Shown here: in pieces, positions 8,470-16,482 of the stretch
Position numbering within the stretch: position 1 is the stretch's first letter
Layout of the letters: each line of letters opens with the position of its first letter
Position numbers and translations under genes: made by a program
Origin: Vicinamibacterales bacterium
Lineage (GTDB): Bacteria > Acidobacteriota > Vicinamibacteria > Vicinamibacterales > UBA2999
Length of the DNA: 64,000 nucleotides
NCBI GenBank assembly: GCA_041659285.1
Contig: JBAZYO010000009.1
Location: 1 to 64,000, forward strand
Reading direction: 5' to 3'
Notes under the pieces: model-generated
What the model was told of the DNA's origin: nothing
Seen by the model: only the letters and a program-made list of their open reading frames with translations
Databases searched by the model: none

Positions 8470-8585
8470 GACCAGAGAGACGCTCATCGACTACCTCGAA
8501 GCTGGGCAGCCGCTCTCCGAATTCCTGGAAGACTTCCTACTGTGTCAAGCGAACAGGCTGTCGCTGCATTGGAGGAGCCAAGTGC
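8470..8585 (+). pseudogene. DUF433 antitoxin C-terminal fragment, frameshifted
   Basis: Reads TRETLIDYLEAGQPLSEFLEDF, then after restoring one missing base PTVSSEQAVAALEE. This is the C-terminal segment of DUF433 proteins (typically LxDYLEAGxxLxEFLxDFPTVSREQAxAxLE). A one-base deletion falls in the cttcctactg stretch near 8538, and a TGA stops the frame just upstream. No N-terminal half is recognisable. It is the second DUF433 relic in this accessory region. Confidence 0.6.
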
Positions 8586-8795
8586 GCTCGCTGAGTTGCA
8601 CCCGGTGATGCCAACCCGCGACGCGGACGCGCTGCGAGCGTCTGGTAGACATCGGGTCGGCCTTGCGCGGGGCCTGACGCTGGGTCTCGAATTTCCGCTG
8701 CGGCGCGCCACGATCTTGGTCTAAGTGCGAACCAGAACTGGGTCACGACATTGGCCCACCTCCGGGCCGCGTCAGTGACACGACTGCGGTCATCG

Positions 8796-8877
8796 GGAAC
8801 CGTGGCGTGAACGACCCCGGAACGGGGCGCGGGACGTGTTCTCGCGCGCCAGGTGGGGTCGTTCACGCCACGGTTCC
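8796..8877. repeat. perfect 23-nt inverted repeat with nested hairpin
   Basis: Arms 8796-8818 and 8855-8877 are exact reverse complements (first arm begins GGAACCGTGGCGTGAACGAC). The 36-nt loop holds a second near-perfect stem (GCGCGGGA against TCTCGCGC). There is no U-tract. It could be an element end pair, a recombination site or an RNA hairpin. Confidence 0.75.
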
Positions 8878-8971
8878 TTGCCATCACAACTCGGTTCCGC
8901 GGCCAGGGCGGCATAGAACGCCGCCCTTTCGAACGTGGCGCGTCGGCTCGCATGTCATTGACAGGATTGCG

Positions 8972-9880
8972 CTAACGAGCATCCATCAAGCGGCGCCAAT
9001 CGCGTGCACAGCCTGCCGGATCATCAGCGTCGTATTCGACTTGAGGGGGTTGAGGACGTGCAGGGGTGTGTTCCCCCCTGCGTTCCCCCTCCTCAACCCC
9101 TTTGGTAATCGGACGCGCGAGCTTGGTCAGCGGCGAGAGATGTCGATACGAGACCGGCAAGACCTCAGACTCGATGCGCCCTGTTACCGGTGACTGTGAC
9201 TTCGCTAACTCGTCCCGCACGACTGCTTCGAGCGACGACGTCAGAGGCGCAACAGACGGCGGCAATACTAGCCGCACAGTCGATATAGGGAGCGCTCTCA
9301 ATAGCTCCGCGTGACGTTGAAGGAATGCCTTGAGATCATCCGTGAGAGAACTCGCAGCCAGGAACACAAAGACGATTTGCCCAGCCGGGCTTACACCGAT
9401 CGGCAGGTGATCCGGGAAGTAGCGGCGCCTCCCGGCGACCATTTGCTGGGGCCACCGACTCATGTCCGATGAGGCATCACTGCTGAAGTAAGCGACCTTG
9501 TCTGTAGCCGTCGCAAGCCAGTCCAAATCGGGGTGCGAGATGACCGCATCCAGAAGCATCAGACGCTCGATGACGCGAGATGCCGCCACGGGTTTCCGGT
9601 TGCGGCTGTGCGGCACACCAATCGCGCGATAGAGAGGCTGGTGCCGCACGTGATAGACCGCCGCGCGGTTGTGGACGCAGCGACACCTTACGGCGTACCG
9701 AAGGCTCACCAGCTTATTGAAGAACACGTTGACCTTGTGCCCGTAGGCCGTGCCGGCAAGCCTCGCATACTGCCTCGGCAGACAGACGCCACCATGCAGC
9801 ATGACGGTCACGAGGAAGCGTGCTTGGCGTGTCGTGAAACCAAACTCTGATACCGCATGAACGCGCTCGTTGAAGGTCAT
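8972..9880 (-). CDS. unknown protein, probably element-associated
   Basis: About 302 residues with no family I recognise with certainty. The N-terminus (FGFTTRQARFLVTVMLHGGVCLPRQYARLAG) looks like a helix-turn-helix or winged-helix module, comparable to replication-relaxation type DNA-binding domains carried on conjugative elements; the centre is alpha/beta and the C-terminus is a polar tail. The gene overlaps the upstream 9877-10740 gene by 4 nt (ATGA), so both are co-translated. It lies close to the tRNA-Arg fragment that marks the end of an integrated element, which supports a mobile-element role. Cytoplasmic. Confidence 0.55.
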   Translation of the reverse strand: MTFNERVHAVSEFGFTTRQARFLVTVMLHGGVCLPRQYARLAGTAYGHKVNVFFNKLVSLRYAVRCRCVHNRAAVYHVRHQPLYRAIGVPHSRNRKPVAASRVIERLMLLDAVISHPDLDWLATATDKVAYFSSDASSDMSRWPQQMVAGRRRYFPDHLPIGVSPAGQIVFVFLAASSLTDDLKAFLQRHAELLRALPISTVRLVLPPSVAPLTSSLEAVVRDELAKSQSPVTGRIESEVLPVSYRHLSPLTKLARPITKGVEEGERRGEHTPARPQPPQVEYDADDPAGCARDWRRLMDAR

Positions 9881-10740
9881 CTCAACAGCTCCTCAGCGAG
9901 GCGCGGATCCGGCGATCGTCCTCCTCCGCTGCGCGCCGAGCCTGCGCCGTAACACGTGAATCCAGACTGCGCGGCGGCCGATCCGTGCGCTCCGCGATAG
10001 TGGATGGTGAGCACCTCCACATCCTCGTGTTCGCGGCCCCCGTCGACATCCTCGTACTCAATTCGAACGTCCGGAAAGTGCACCTGATCATCGAAGTACG
10101 GCAGGTCATGCGCCAGTGCCCACGCGCGGATGTCCTCCTCGTCGCGATCGGGATGCCCGTCGTAGTTGTCACGGTCGGCGTCGTGCTCGTGCAGCCACTT
10201 CTGATAATCGCGCTTCAGCTCGTAATCTAGGACGACCCGATCGATACGGGCACCCTGGTGCTCCAGGCGACCGGCGACGTGAAGGTACGCGTCATAGACC
10301 TGCGAGTCATGTTCGAGCTCACGCGTCCGTTTGAGGCCCGCGTAGAAGGTCTGGCGGCCACCCTGGTCAGGATCGCGATGCCGCTCCAGAAGCTCCCGGC
10401 CGCACTTCGTGAGGACCACGGCATGGTCGCGGTGGCCAGGAATCCGAACGGTCTCGACCAGACCTTGCTCGCGAAGATTTCGCAGGTCGCCAGATCGCGG
10501 ATCGGCCGGACGGCCAGAGTCATCACGCAGCCGACTGGCTGGCACAACCCGGAACGCTCCGACAGTCGAAAGCGTGCGCGTCTCCGAGCCCCTCAAGCTG
10601 TATTGGCGGTCGCGGTCTCTGACGAGCTCTCGGTCCTCACCGCGGGGCAAGTCGAGATCGCGCATAAATGCATCGCGAGGATCGCCAACGTCTCGACCGT
10701 CCCGGTCGCGTGAGTCGTAGTCGCGGGGATCAAAATCCAC
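9877..10740 (-). CDS. unknown protein with Asp/Arg-rich N-terminus
   Basis: About 287 residues. The first 60 residues are an extreme Asp-Arg repeat-like tract (DFDPRDYDSRDRDGRDVGD...), followed by a winged-helix-like middle (LRNLREQGLVETVRIPGHRDHAVVLTKCGRELLE), a long helical part and an acidic alpha/beta C-terminal domain. I chose GTG 10740, with GAAGGG seven bases upstream; an earlier TTG at 10803 is in frame but lies in the repeat cluster. The middle resembles MarR/PadR-like wings, suggesting DNA binding. Paired with the next gene by a 4-nt overlap, next to an integration scar. Confidence 0.55.
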   Translation of the reverse strand: MDFDPRDYDSRDRDGRDVGDPRDAFMRDLDLPRGEDRELVRDRDRQYSLRGSETRTLSTVGAFRVVPASRLRDDSGRPADPRSGDLRNLREQGLVETVRIPGHRDHAVVLTKCGRELLERHRDPDQGGRQTFYAGLKRTRELEHDSQVYDAYLHVAGRLEHQGARIDRVVLDYELKRDYQKWLHEHDADRDNYDGHPDRDEEDIRAWALAHDLPYFDDQVHFPDVRIEYEDVDGGREHEDVEVLTIHYRGAHGSAAAQSGFTCYGAGSARSGGGRSPDPRLAEELLR

Positions 10741-10768
10741 GGGTCCGCCCTTCTGTTCTAAGGTCGAG

Positions 10769-10814
10769 TTGTCAGTCGTCTGTGGATGAAAACTGACTGA
10801 CAAATGACTGACAA
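10769..10814. promoter_or_regulatory. cluster of three TGACTGACAA boxes
   Basis: TGACTGACAA occurs at 10794-10803 and 10805-10814, spaced 11 bp apart (one helical turn), and a 9-of-10 inverted copy (TTGTCAGTCG) lies at 10769-10778. The cluster is just upstream of the 10740 start. This is the layout of an operator or iteron set. Confidence 0.55.
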
Positions 10815-10867
10815 TCGGTGGCGGTTGGGGGTAGAGTCGGGTTGACTCAGGTTGTCGAAAACCCTAG

Positions 10868-10916
10868 AAAAAACCGGGGCAGCGGTCTTATGCTGCCCCG
10901 TGCGGTCGCCTTTTTT
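10868..10916. terminator. bidirectional intrinsic terminator
   Basis: Perfect 8-bp stem GGGGCAGC (10876-10883) with GCTGCCCC (10892-10899). An A-run at 10868-10873 gives a T-run right after the stem for leftward transcripts; a T-run at 10911-10916 follows at a distance for rightward ones. Confidence 0.7.
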
Positions 10917-10920
10917 CGCC

Positions 10921-10965
10921 CTACGAACCAGGAGGTCGCATGTTCGAATCATGCTGGGCGCACCA
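10921..10965 (+). other. 3' fragment of tRNA-Arg(ACG), attachment-site scar
   Basis: Reads CTACGAA (anticodon loop, anticodon ACG), CCAGG (3' side of the anticodon stem), AGGTC (variable loop), GCATG-TTCGAAT-CATGC (a full T arm), TGGGCGC (acceptor 3' strand), A and CCA. The 5' half of the tRNA is absent: the bases before it do not form the anticodon stem or D arm. A 3' tRNA portion starting at the anticodon loop is what remains at the distal end after tyrosine-recombinase integration into a tRNA gene. Confidence 0.8.
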
Positions 10966-11176
10966 TTCGATTCACCTCCAGGTTGCCTAACGGCAAGCCG
11001 AAGGTTTACTCATGGCAAGCCATTCGACTGCAATCGAATGTCCTGAGCGAGTGAGGTCCGAGGCTTCCGAGGACCGAACGAGTCGAAGGGCAACCTTCTT
11101 TCCCACTCCGTTTCCCACTCCGTTTCCCACATCAATTCAGCCACGCGGGCCTCGTGCCTCGGCTCCGCTGATCGTG
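10966..11176. other. gap with short repeats right of the tRNA scar
   Basis: Contains a small inverted repeat CATTCGA/TCGAATG (about 11021-11040) and a tandem repeat of TTTCCCACTCCG (two full units near 11098-11125). No gene is recognisable. Confidence 0.5.
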
Positions 11177-11189
11177 CATAATTCGGAGC
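11177..11189 (+). promoter_or_regulatory. -10 box directly upstream of the M20 peptidase start
   Basis: CATAAT at 11177-11182 lies 7 nt before the ATG. The GGAG at 11185-11188 is too close to the start to act as a ribosome binding site, so transcription probably begins at or next to the ATG. Confidence 0.45.
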
Positions 11190-12914
11190 ATGACGCCTCA
11201 GCACGCAAAGGCACTCTTCACAGCAGCAGCGGTCGTCCTGACGACGGTCGTCGCTCTCGCTAGTCAGGCAGGCGGCCAGAAACCTCCAGCCGGGACACCA
11301 GCGACGATTCCACCTTCAGTGGTCGCCGCGGCGGAGAAGATCGCCAGCGATCCGCAAGTCATGGCGCTGGTCAAAGATCAGAGCACGGATGCGGCGGCCA
11401 AGGCACGATGGAATCAGTTCCTGGAACTGGTTCGCATCCCCTCGCCGTCGCGCGAGGAGCATCTGAAGGCGGCCGAGATTCATCGGCGGCTGGTGGGGGA
11501 ATGGGGGTTCTCTCGGTCCGAAGTGATGACGCGCGCCGATGGGATCATCGAAGCCAGCGATACGAACATCGTCGATGGCCTGCCGGTCTACAACGCGTGC
11601 GTGGTGATCAAGGGGTCGTACTCGGGTCGCGCTGACGCGCAGCACTACAAGGGCCAGTTCCCCAAGGTGCTCGTCGAAGGGCACATCGACGTCGTCAACC
11701 CCGAAGAACTGCCGAAGGCGGGTGACCCATCCATCCGTATCAAGCTGCAGCCGTACGCACAGCCGGTGGTCGCAACGCCTGAGGAGCTGGCCGCAATCCC
11801 CGACGAGCTGTCATTCGACGCTCGCGGCCGCGTCGTCGAGAACGACAAGTACGCAACGGCCAGCCAGGTCTTCGCCAATGCGAAAGAAGCCGAAGCCGGC
11901 GGAGGCGTGCGCATCTACGTGCCCGGTTACGGCGACATGATGCCGAGCACCTCAAACGCATTCATCCTCGCGGCCGCGATGAAAAAACACAAGATCCAGC
12001 CGGTCTACGACATCTGGATCTGCGGCACCGCCGGTGAAGAGGGCAAGGGCAATCTGGCGGGCGTCAAGCAGCTCTACGGCTTCGACCAGAAGGCCGGCAC
12101 CGGATCCAATCCCCTCAACATCGTCGCCAACTTCGGCCTCGAGGGCGGCGGTACCGTCAACTTCATCGGCAGCTACCGTTTCGAGATGAAGTTCAAGGCG
12201 CCTCTGCCCCGCGGAGGCGGGAAGAGTCCAAGTGCGCCCGAGGCAATGGCCGCCGCAATCGCGAAGATTGCCGACGTCAAGACCCCCTCGGATCTCCGGG
12301 AAGGCGCGCCGCGCACCACCTACACCGTCGGCCGCGCGAGCTGCGAGCCACCGCCGGCCGGCGCCACGGTCGTGCCGAGTTGCTCGCTCGAGGTTGACAT
12401 GCGTTCGACGCGCAAGGAACCGCTCGACGAGATGCGCCAGACGATCGAGCCCATGTTCCAGGCGGGCGCGTCGGCGGAGAACGCCAGGTATGGGCGCAAA
12501 GATGGCTCCCCGGAAGGGATCACCTTGGAGCTGATGTGGTATGGCTTGCGGCCGGCGTTCGTGGCAGACAGCGTCGATAACGTGGCTGTGCATGCGGGCC
12601 TTCAATCGGGCATCCAACTGGGGGTTCTCACGTCTCCGATGGTCGGCACGGGATCCGGTAGCTTGAACGACAACGTGCCAGCCAACACCGGCATCCCGAC
12701 CTATCAATTCAGCTTGGCCTCCTCGGCCGCCGGCGCCGGCGGACATGCGTTCTGGGAGTGGGGGACTCGAGGCGCGCCTGCGACGGAGGTCGCCCGCATG
12801 CACCGCGTGCTCACGGCAGCGTTGATCGTGTCGGGGTTCCACGCTGCGGACGGAACCGTCGTGCAGCCCTCGATCGGCCCGATTGGCAAGCGGACCCGCG
12901 AAGTCGCCCGATAA
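11190..12914 (+). CDS. secreted M20 family metallopeptidase
   Basis: 574 residues. A signal peptide (about residues 1-30, ending LASQAGGQ) is followed by an M20 catalytic domain: the region RIPSPSREE, the first zinc-ligand motif VEGHIDVV (about residue 155), then a GTAGEEGKGN motif carrying the catalytic and metal-bridging Glu pair (about 285), the dimerisation insert (about 330-430), and a late GGHAFWEWG His motif. M20 enzymes remove N-terminal residues or hydrolyse small peptide/amide substrates; the exact substrate is not deducible. A second protein resembling only an M20 dimerisation domain follows 17 nt downstream and is likely co-transcribed. Confidence 0.85.
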   Translation: MTPQHAKALFTAAAVVLTTVVALASQAGGQKPPAGTPATIPPSVVAAAEKIASDPQVMALVKDQSTDAAAKARWNQFLELVRIPSPSREEHLKAAEIHRRLVGEWGFSRSEVMTRADGIIEASDTNIVDGLPVYNACVVIKGSYSGRADAQHYKGQFPKVLVEGHIDVVNPEELPKAGDPSIRIKLQPYAQPVVATPEELAAIPDELSFDARGRVVENDKYATASQVFANAKEAEAGGGVRIYVPGYGDMMPSTSNAFILAAAMKKHKIQPVYDIWICGTAGEEGKGNLAGVKQLYGFDQKAGTGSNPLNIVANFGLEGGGTVNFIGSYRFEMKFKAPLPRGGGKSPSAPEAMAAAIAKIADVKTPSDLREGAPRTTYTVGRASCEPPPAGATVVPSCSLEVDMRSTRKEPLDEMRQTIEPMFQAGASAENARYGRKDGSPEGITLELMWYGLRPAFVADSVDNVAVHAGLQSGIQLGVLTSPMVGTGSGSLNDNVPANTGIPTYQFSLASSAAGAGGHAFWEWGTRGAPATEVARMHRVLTAALIVSGFHAADGTVVQPSIGPIGKRTREVAR

Positions 12915-12931
12915 CAGTGGAGCCTCACATC

Positions 12932-13369
12932 ATGAAGCGTTTGATCCTTTCCATCGCATTCGCCGCCGCTGTCGCCGCCGCCGGGACGCCCGCCTTCGCC
13001 CAGCAGTCGGGAGGGTTGCGCGTCGAGTTCCAGGGACCTGGGGGCCATAGTTCCGGCGCCTATGGGCGCGTCAGCGCCCTGCACGCCGCCGCTCGTGCGG
13101 TCATCCTGATCCAACAGGCACTGCCCTCCGGCAGTTACCAGATCACGAACCTGACCGGCGGGAACTCGGTCAATTCGATCGCGTCCGACGGTCTCATCGA
13201 GCTGAAGCTGACCGCCGCCAATGCCGCCGCATACAAGGCGCTGGTGGAGGCGGTAACGAAAGCGGCGGCTGAAGGCGCCGCCGCTGAGAATGCGTTTCGA
13301 GGCGTGAAGGCCGGAGACCTGACGAGCGGAGCGCCTGCGACGGTCCGGTCTGTCGTCACGCCGCTCTGA
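12932..13369 (+). CDS. secreted protein resembling a lone M20 dimerisation domain
   Basis: 145 residues. A clean signal peptide (MKRLILSIAFAAAVAAAGTPAFA, cleavage after about residue 23) precedes a 120-residue domain. The pattern EFQGPGGHSSGAYGRVSALHAAARAVILI followed by TNLTGGNSVNSIASDGLIELKLTA is that of the M20 peptidase dimerisation (lid) domain, including the GGHSS and GGNSVNSI turns. No catalytic domain is attached. It directly follows an M20 peptidase gene, so it may be a partner subunit or regulator of that enzyme. Function is inferred only from similarity and position. Confidence 0.65.
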   Translation: MKRLILSIAFAAAVAAAGTPAFAQQSGGLRVEFQGPGGHSSGAYGRVSALHAAARAVILIQQALPSGSYQITNLTGGNSVNSIASDGLIELKLTAANAAAYKALVEAVTKAAAEGAAAENAFRGVKAGDLTSGAPATVRSVVTPL

Positions 13370-13498
13370 AGCAGGGCTGTTGTGATGGATTTGCGGCAAG
13401 GCACCAGGACAAACTCATTTTCGACTGGCGAATCGGTGAGCTCAGAGTGCGGAATCGCCTCTCACGGTCCTGACGGCCGCGAGAAATGGGATCGAAGG

Positions 13499-13523
13499 CG
13501 CTGGCCGCCAGTCGCGGCCAGCG
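13499..13523. terminator. GC hairpin between convergent genes
   Basis: Perfect 10-bp stem CGCTGGCCGC / GCGGCCAGCG with a 5-nt loop, between the end of the M20-domain gene and the end of the cytochrome gene. No T-run, so it is a structural candidate only. Confidence 0.5.
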
Positions 13524-13560
13524 CTTCGGTTGCAGTGCGGGTGCGACCCGCGGTCAGGCG

Positions 13561-14874
13561 TCAGTGTGGGATGTTACGAATGAAATTGCGCAGCCTCTGT
13601 GGACCGTTGGTCTCCCAGAAGTTGACGTAGGTGCGCAGGGCCAGCGGCATCACCGCTCCTTCATCACCGGGCCGGAGCCCGTTGAGGAACGTATTCGTCG
13701 GCACTTCGTAGACCACGTCCAGCATGGTGTCGCGATGGGCGGCGAACCCCTTGTAGGTGGCGAAGTCGAGTGCCGCGTCGCGCTGGGCATGGCACGAACG
13801 GCAGGTCGGGCCGATCACGTCTCGATAGATCGCCGCCGAGCCGGCCGGGATGCCGAGTGCCTCCGATGGCCGCCATCCTCTGGGCACGAACGAGTCATCG
13901 AACGTGTCGTTCGGGAGGGTGGGACCGCCGTACCAGCCGTTGATCAGCTCGACCGGAGCGATTTGACGCCTCAGTCCGGACACCTCGTCCAAGGTCCGGG
14001 CCTGCGTGTGATGATCGCGCACCGCAGCGTTGAAGTTCTTGAACGCCGGTTCCTGGGCGGTGCGTCCGTACCTCGGATCCGTGCCGAAGACCAAGGTGCC
14101 CACGTCCCACGGCAGGAAGCGCGCCCCGGTGTCGCCCTTGTTGGGATAGATCCCGCCGACCACCGGCTGCGGCTTCCCGCCATGACAGACGAGGCAGACG
14201 CCCGGGTTGGCCTTGTCGCCGCGGCCATCGAGATTGATGTTTGCGATTTCGGTGCGCTGGCCGTTCCCGCCGAACGTGTAGAACGTCACGCGCTTCTCTC
14301 CGTTCGGTTCGTCATCGGGGGCCACATACTCCATGGCCACCGTCGCGAGCAGTCCCTTCCGTCGCGTCGATGCGTTATCGAGAATCTGGTCCTCGTCGGC
14401 TAAATCCGCATCAAAGAACTGCTGCGCATCGTCCCCGTAGTTCTCCACGTAGGACGCCAGGGCTCCGTCGGCATTACGCCGCAAATACATGCGGCGTCCG
14501 AAGCCCAGGTCAGCTGCGTTCTGGTAGACGGCCATCGCATCGGTCTGGATGTTCTCGTCGCCGGTGGATGCAAGCGTGCCGGGTCCAAACGCGCTAGTCG
14601 AGGATGCCAGAAATCCATTCACCACCAGCCAATCCTTGAGGTTCGTGCGCTTGCCGTATGGATCCACCGCGTCGTAGTAGGCCTTCCCGGTGTCGAAATT
14701 TTCCGTGTTCCAGGATTCGAGGAACCGGAGGAAGACGTTCTCGCCCGCCGGCGCGGGCAACAGAGGGGTCAAGGTGCCGGACTGGGCCTTGACCGACGGC
14801 AACCAGAGCCCCAGGACCGCCAGCGCCACTGCCAGGCTCATCACGCCTGCGACGCGCACCAGATTGCTACGCAT
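13561..14874 (-). CDS. secreted di-haem c-type cytochrome
   Basis: 437 residues. N-terminal signal (VMSLAVALAVLGLWLPSVKAQ) targets it across the inner membrane. Two haem c binding motifs are visible, CLVCH (about residue 230) and CRSCH (about 360). The remainder does not match a well-known cytochrome subfamily; related proteins in Acidobacteria and other phyla are annotated only as cytochrome c domain proteins. The start at 14874 has GAGG six bases upstream; the open frame extends 43 codons further without a better start. Single gene, divergent from the sulfatase. Probably periplasmic electron carrier or di-haem oxidoreductase. Confidence 0.8.
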   Translation of the reverse strand: MRSNLVRVAGVMSLAVALAVLGLWLPSVKAQSGTLTPLLPAPAGENVFLRFLESWNTENFDTGKAYYDAVDPYGKRTNLKDWLVVNGFLASSTSAFGPGTLASTGDENIQTDAMAVYQNAADLGFGRRMYLRRNADGALASYVENYGDDAQQFFDADLADEDQILDNASTRRKGLLATVAMEYVAPDDEPNGEKRVTFYTFGGNGQRTEIANINLDGRGDKANPGVCLVCHGGKPQPVVGGIYPNKGDTGARFLPWDVGTLVFGTDPRYGRTAQEPAFKNFNAAVRDHHTQARTLDEVSGLRRQIAPVELINGWYGGPTLPNDTFDDSFVPRGWRPSEALGIPAGSAAIYRDVIGPTCRSCHAQRDAALDFATYKGFAAHRDTMLDVVYEVPTNTFLNGLRPGDEGAVMPLALRTYVNFWETNGPQRLRNFIRNIPH

Positions 14875-15117
14875 GCTCAACCTCACTTTCACGAACGGGT
14901 TGACGGAGAGTGCGGGCGCATTGTCGTGGATTCGCAGGCGGGTGAACGGGATCGGCTGCACGGTTCGTTGAGCGGAACTGCCGAAACAGGCACGAACCCG
15001 CATTAGTGGGTCCGCCGAGGCGCAATCGGGTCTGCGCCCTTATCTCTGGCTTAAGCACGAACCGCCGTCGTCGTGTACGATGCGCCCGTCGTCAACAACT
15101 TCATCGAGGGGGTGATC

Positions 15118-16482
15118 GTGCGTAGGCTTGCCGTCAGTCTGGTCGTCACCGCGGTGTCCGCCATCGCGCTGTGGGCCCAGCCGCAAGGCGGCGGCACCGC
15201 GCGTCCGAACGTCGTCCTCATCATCACGGACGATGTGGGATACGGCGATATCGGCAGCTACGGCGCCCCCGACATCAAGACGCCCAACATCGACGGCCTC
15301 GCCAAGGCCGGCACGCGGCTCACCGACTTCTACGCCAACGGCCCCACCTGCACGCCGACCCGCGCCGGCCTGATCAGCGGGCGCTACCAGCAGCGGTTCG
15401 CGCTCGAGCGCCCGATCACCGGCGTGGCCGCCGACGGCGAGATGGGGCTATCCCCGACCGGCCGGTCCCTGCCCCAACTGCTCCGCAACAACGGCTACGC
15501 CACCGCGCTCGTCGGCAAGTGGCATCTGGGTTACAAGCCGCAATTCAGCCCGCACGCCCACGGCTTCGACGCGTTCTTCGGCTTCAAGAGCGGCTTTCTC
15601 GATTACTACCAGCACACCGATGGCGACGGCGCGCCTGACCTGTTCGAGAATGACGAGCCGACCGTGGCGACGGGATACCTGACGGACCTCATCACCGAGC
15701 ACTCGGTGAAGTTCATCACCGAGAACGCGCGGAAGCCCTTCTTTCTCGAAGTGGCCTATAACGCCGCCCATTGGCCCTACCAGGTGCCGGACCATCCGAC
15801 ACGGGCGGCCAACAACGGACGCCACGTGCAGCCGTTCGACCAGGACCCCAGCACCCGCGCCGACTACGTGAAGATCCTCGAACGGGCGGATCAAGGCGTC
15901 GGCCACATCCTGCAGGCGCTGGACCGGCTGGGCCTCGCGTCCAACACGCTGGTGATCTTCACGAACGACAACGGCGGTGAGTGGCTCTCGCGCGGCGCGC
16001 CGTTGTTCCACCGCAAGGGCTCATTGTGGGAAGGCGGCATCCGCGTGCCCACCATCGTCCGCTGGCCCGGCCGCGTGCCGGCTGGCCGTGTCTCGCCGCA
16101 AGTCGGCATCACCATGGATCTGAGCGCCTCGATCCTGGCCGCCACCAACACGGCGGTCCCGCCGGATGCGCGCCTGGAGGGCATCAACCTGCTTCCCATC
16201 CTCGAGGGGCGGGCGCCGGCAGCGGAACGCACGCTGTTCTGGCGCGTCAGGGCGGGAGGGCTCGATCAGCGCGCGGTGCGCAGCGGAGACTGGAAGCTGC
16301 TGCGCGACGGCGCTGCCCGGGTCCTGTTGTTCGATGTTCGCAAGGATGTGTCGGAGCGCGACGACCTGGCGCCGTCCAACACCGCCATCGTCCGGCGCCT
16401 GCATCAACTCCTGTCGGGATGGGAGAACGACGTGGACCAGGAAGCCAAGGCCGGCGGGTCAGCGCGTCAGCCCGTGCCCTAA
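15118..16482 (+). CDS. secreted sulfatase
   Basis: About 454 residues. Signal peptide (LAVSLVVTAVSAIALWAQ) then the alkaline-phosphatase-fold sulfatase domain: PNVVLIITDDVGYGD (two metal-binding Asp), and the modification motif CTPTRAGLISGR, in which the Cys becomes formylglycine; LVGKWHLG and the late FTNDNGGEW block complete the site. It hydrolyses sulfate esters, probably of polysaccharides or aryl compounds. I chose GTG 15118 with GAGGGG upstream over an earlier ATG at 15073. The 3' end overlaps the convergent GH3 gene by 24 nt. Neighbouring GH3 hydrolase suggests glycan breakdown. Confidence 0.9.
   Translation: MRRLAVSLVVTAVSAIALWAQPQGGGTARPNVVLIITDDVGYGDIGSYGAPDIKTPNIDGLAKAGTRLTDFYANGPTCTPTRAGLISGRYQQRFALERPITGVAADGEMGLSPTGRSLPQLLRNNGYATALVGKWHLGYKPQFSPHAHGFDAFFGFKSGFLDYYQHTDGDGAPDLFENDEPTVATGYLTDLITEHSVKFITENARKPFFLEVAYNAAHWPYQVPDHPTRAANNGRHVQPFDQDPSTRADYVKILERADQGVGHILQALDRLGLASNTLVIFTNDNGGEWLSRGAPLFHRKGSLWEGGIRVPTIVRWPGRVPAGRVSPQVGITMDLSASILAATNTAVPPDARLEGINLLPILEGRAPAAERTLFWRVRAGGLDQRAVRSGDWKLLRDGAARVLLFDVRKDVSERDDLAPSNTAIVRRLHQLLSGWENDVDQEAKAGGSARQPVP

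Larger units (their letters stand above)
8254..8971. other. 718-bp gap without an intact gene
   Basis: Holds a broken DUF433 fragment (about 8470-8585) and a perfect 23-nt inverted repeat (8796-8877), described separately. I see no reading frame on either strand with convincing protein character elsewhere in it. Confidence 0.6.

Noticed and set aside
8537..8953. 138-codon open frame on the minus strand
   Set aside because: Arg/Pro-rich composition typical of chance frames in GC-rich DNA, and it runs across the inverted repeat; no start signal.
11098..11130. TTTCCCACTCCG tandem repeat considered as a CRISPR or iteron array
   Set aside because: Only two full units plus a partial one, no spacers, no nearby rep or cas genes.
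13561..15003. Longer 480-residue form of the di-haem cytochrome
   Set aside because: The first 43 residues lack a signal and the internal ATG at 14874 has GAGG at the right distance and starts a clean signal peptide.
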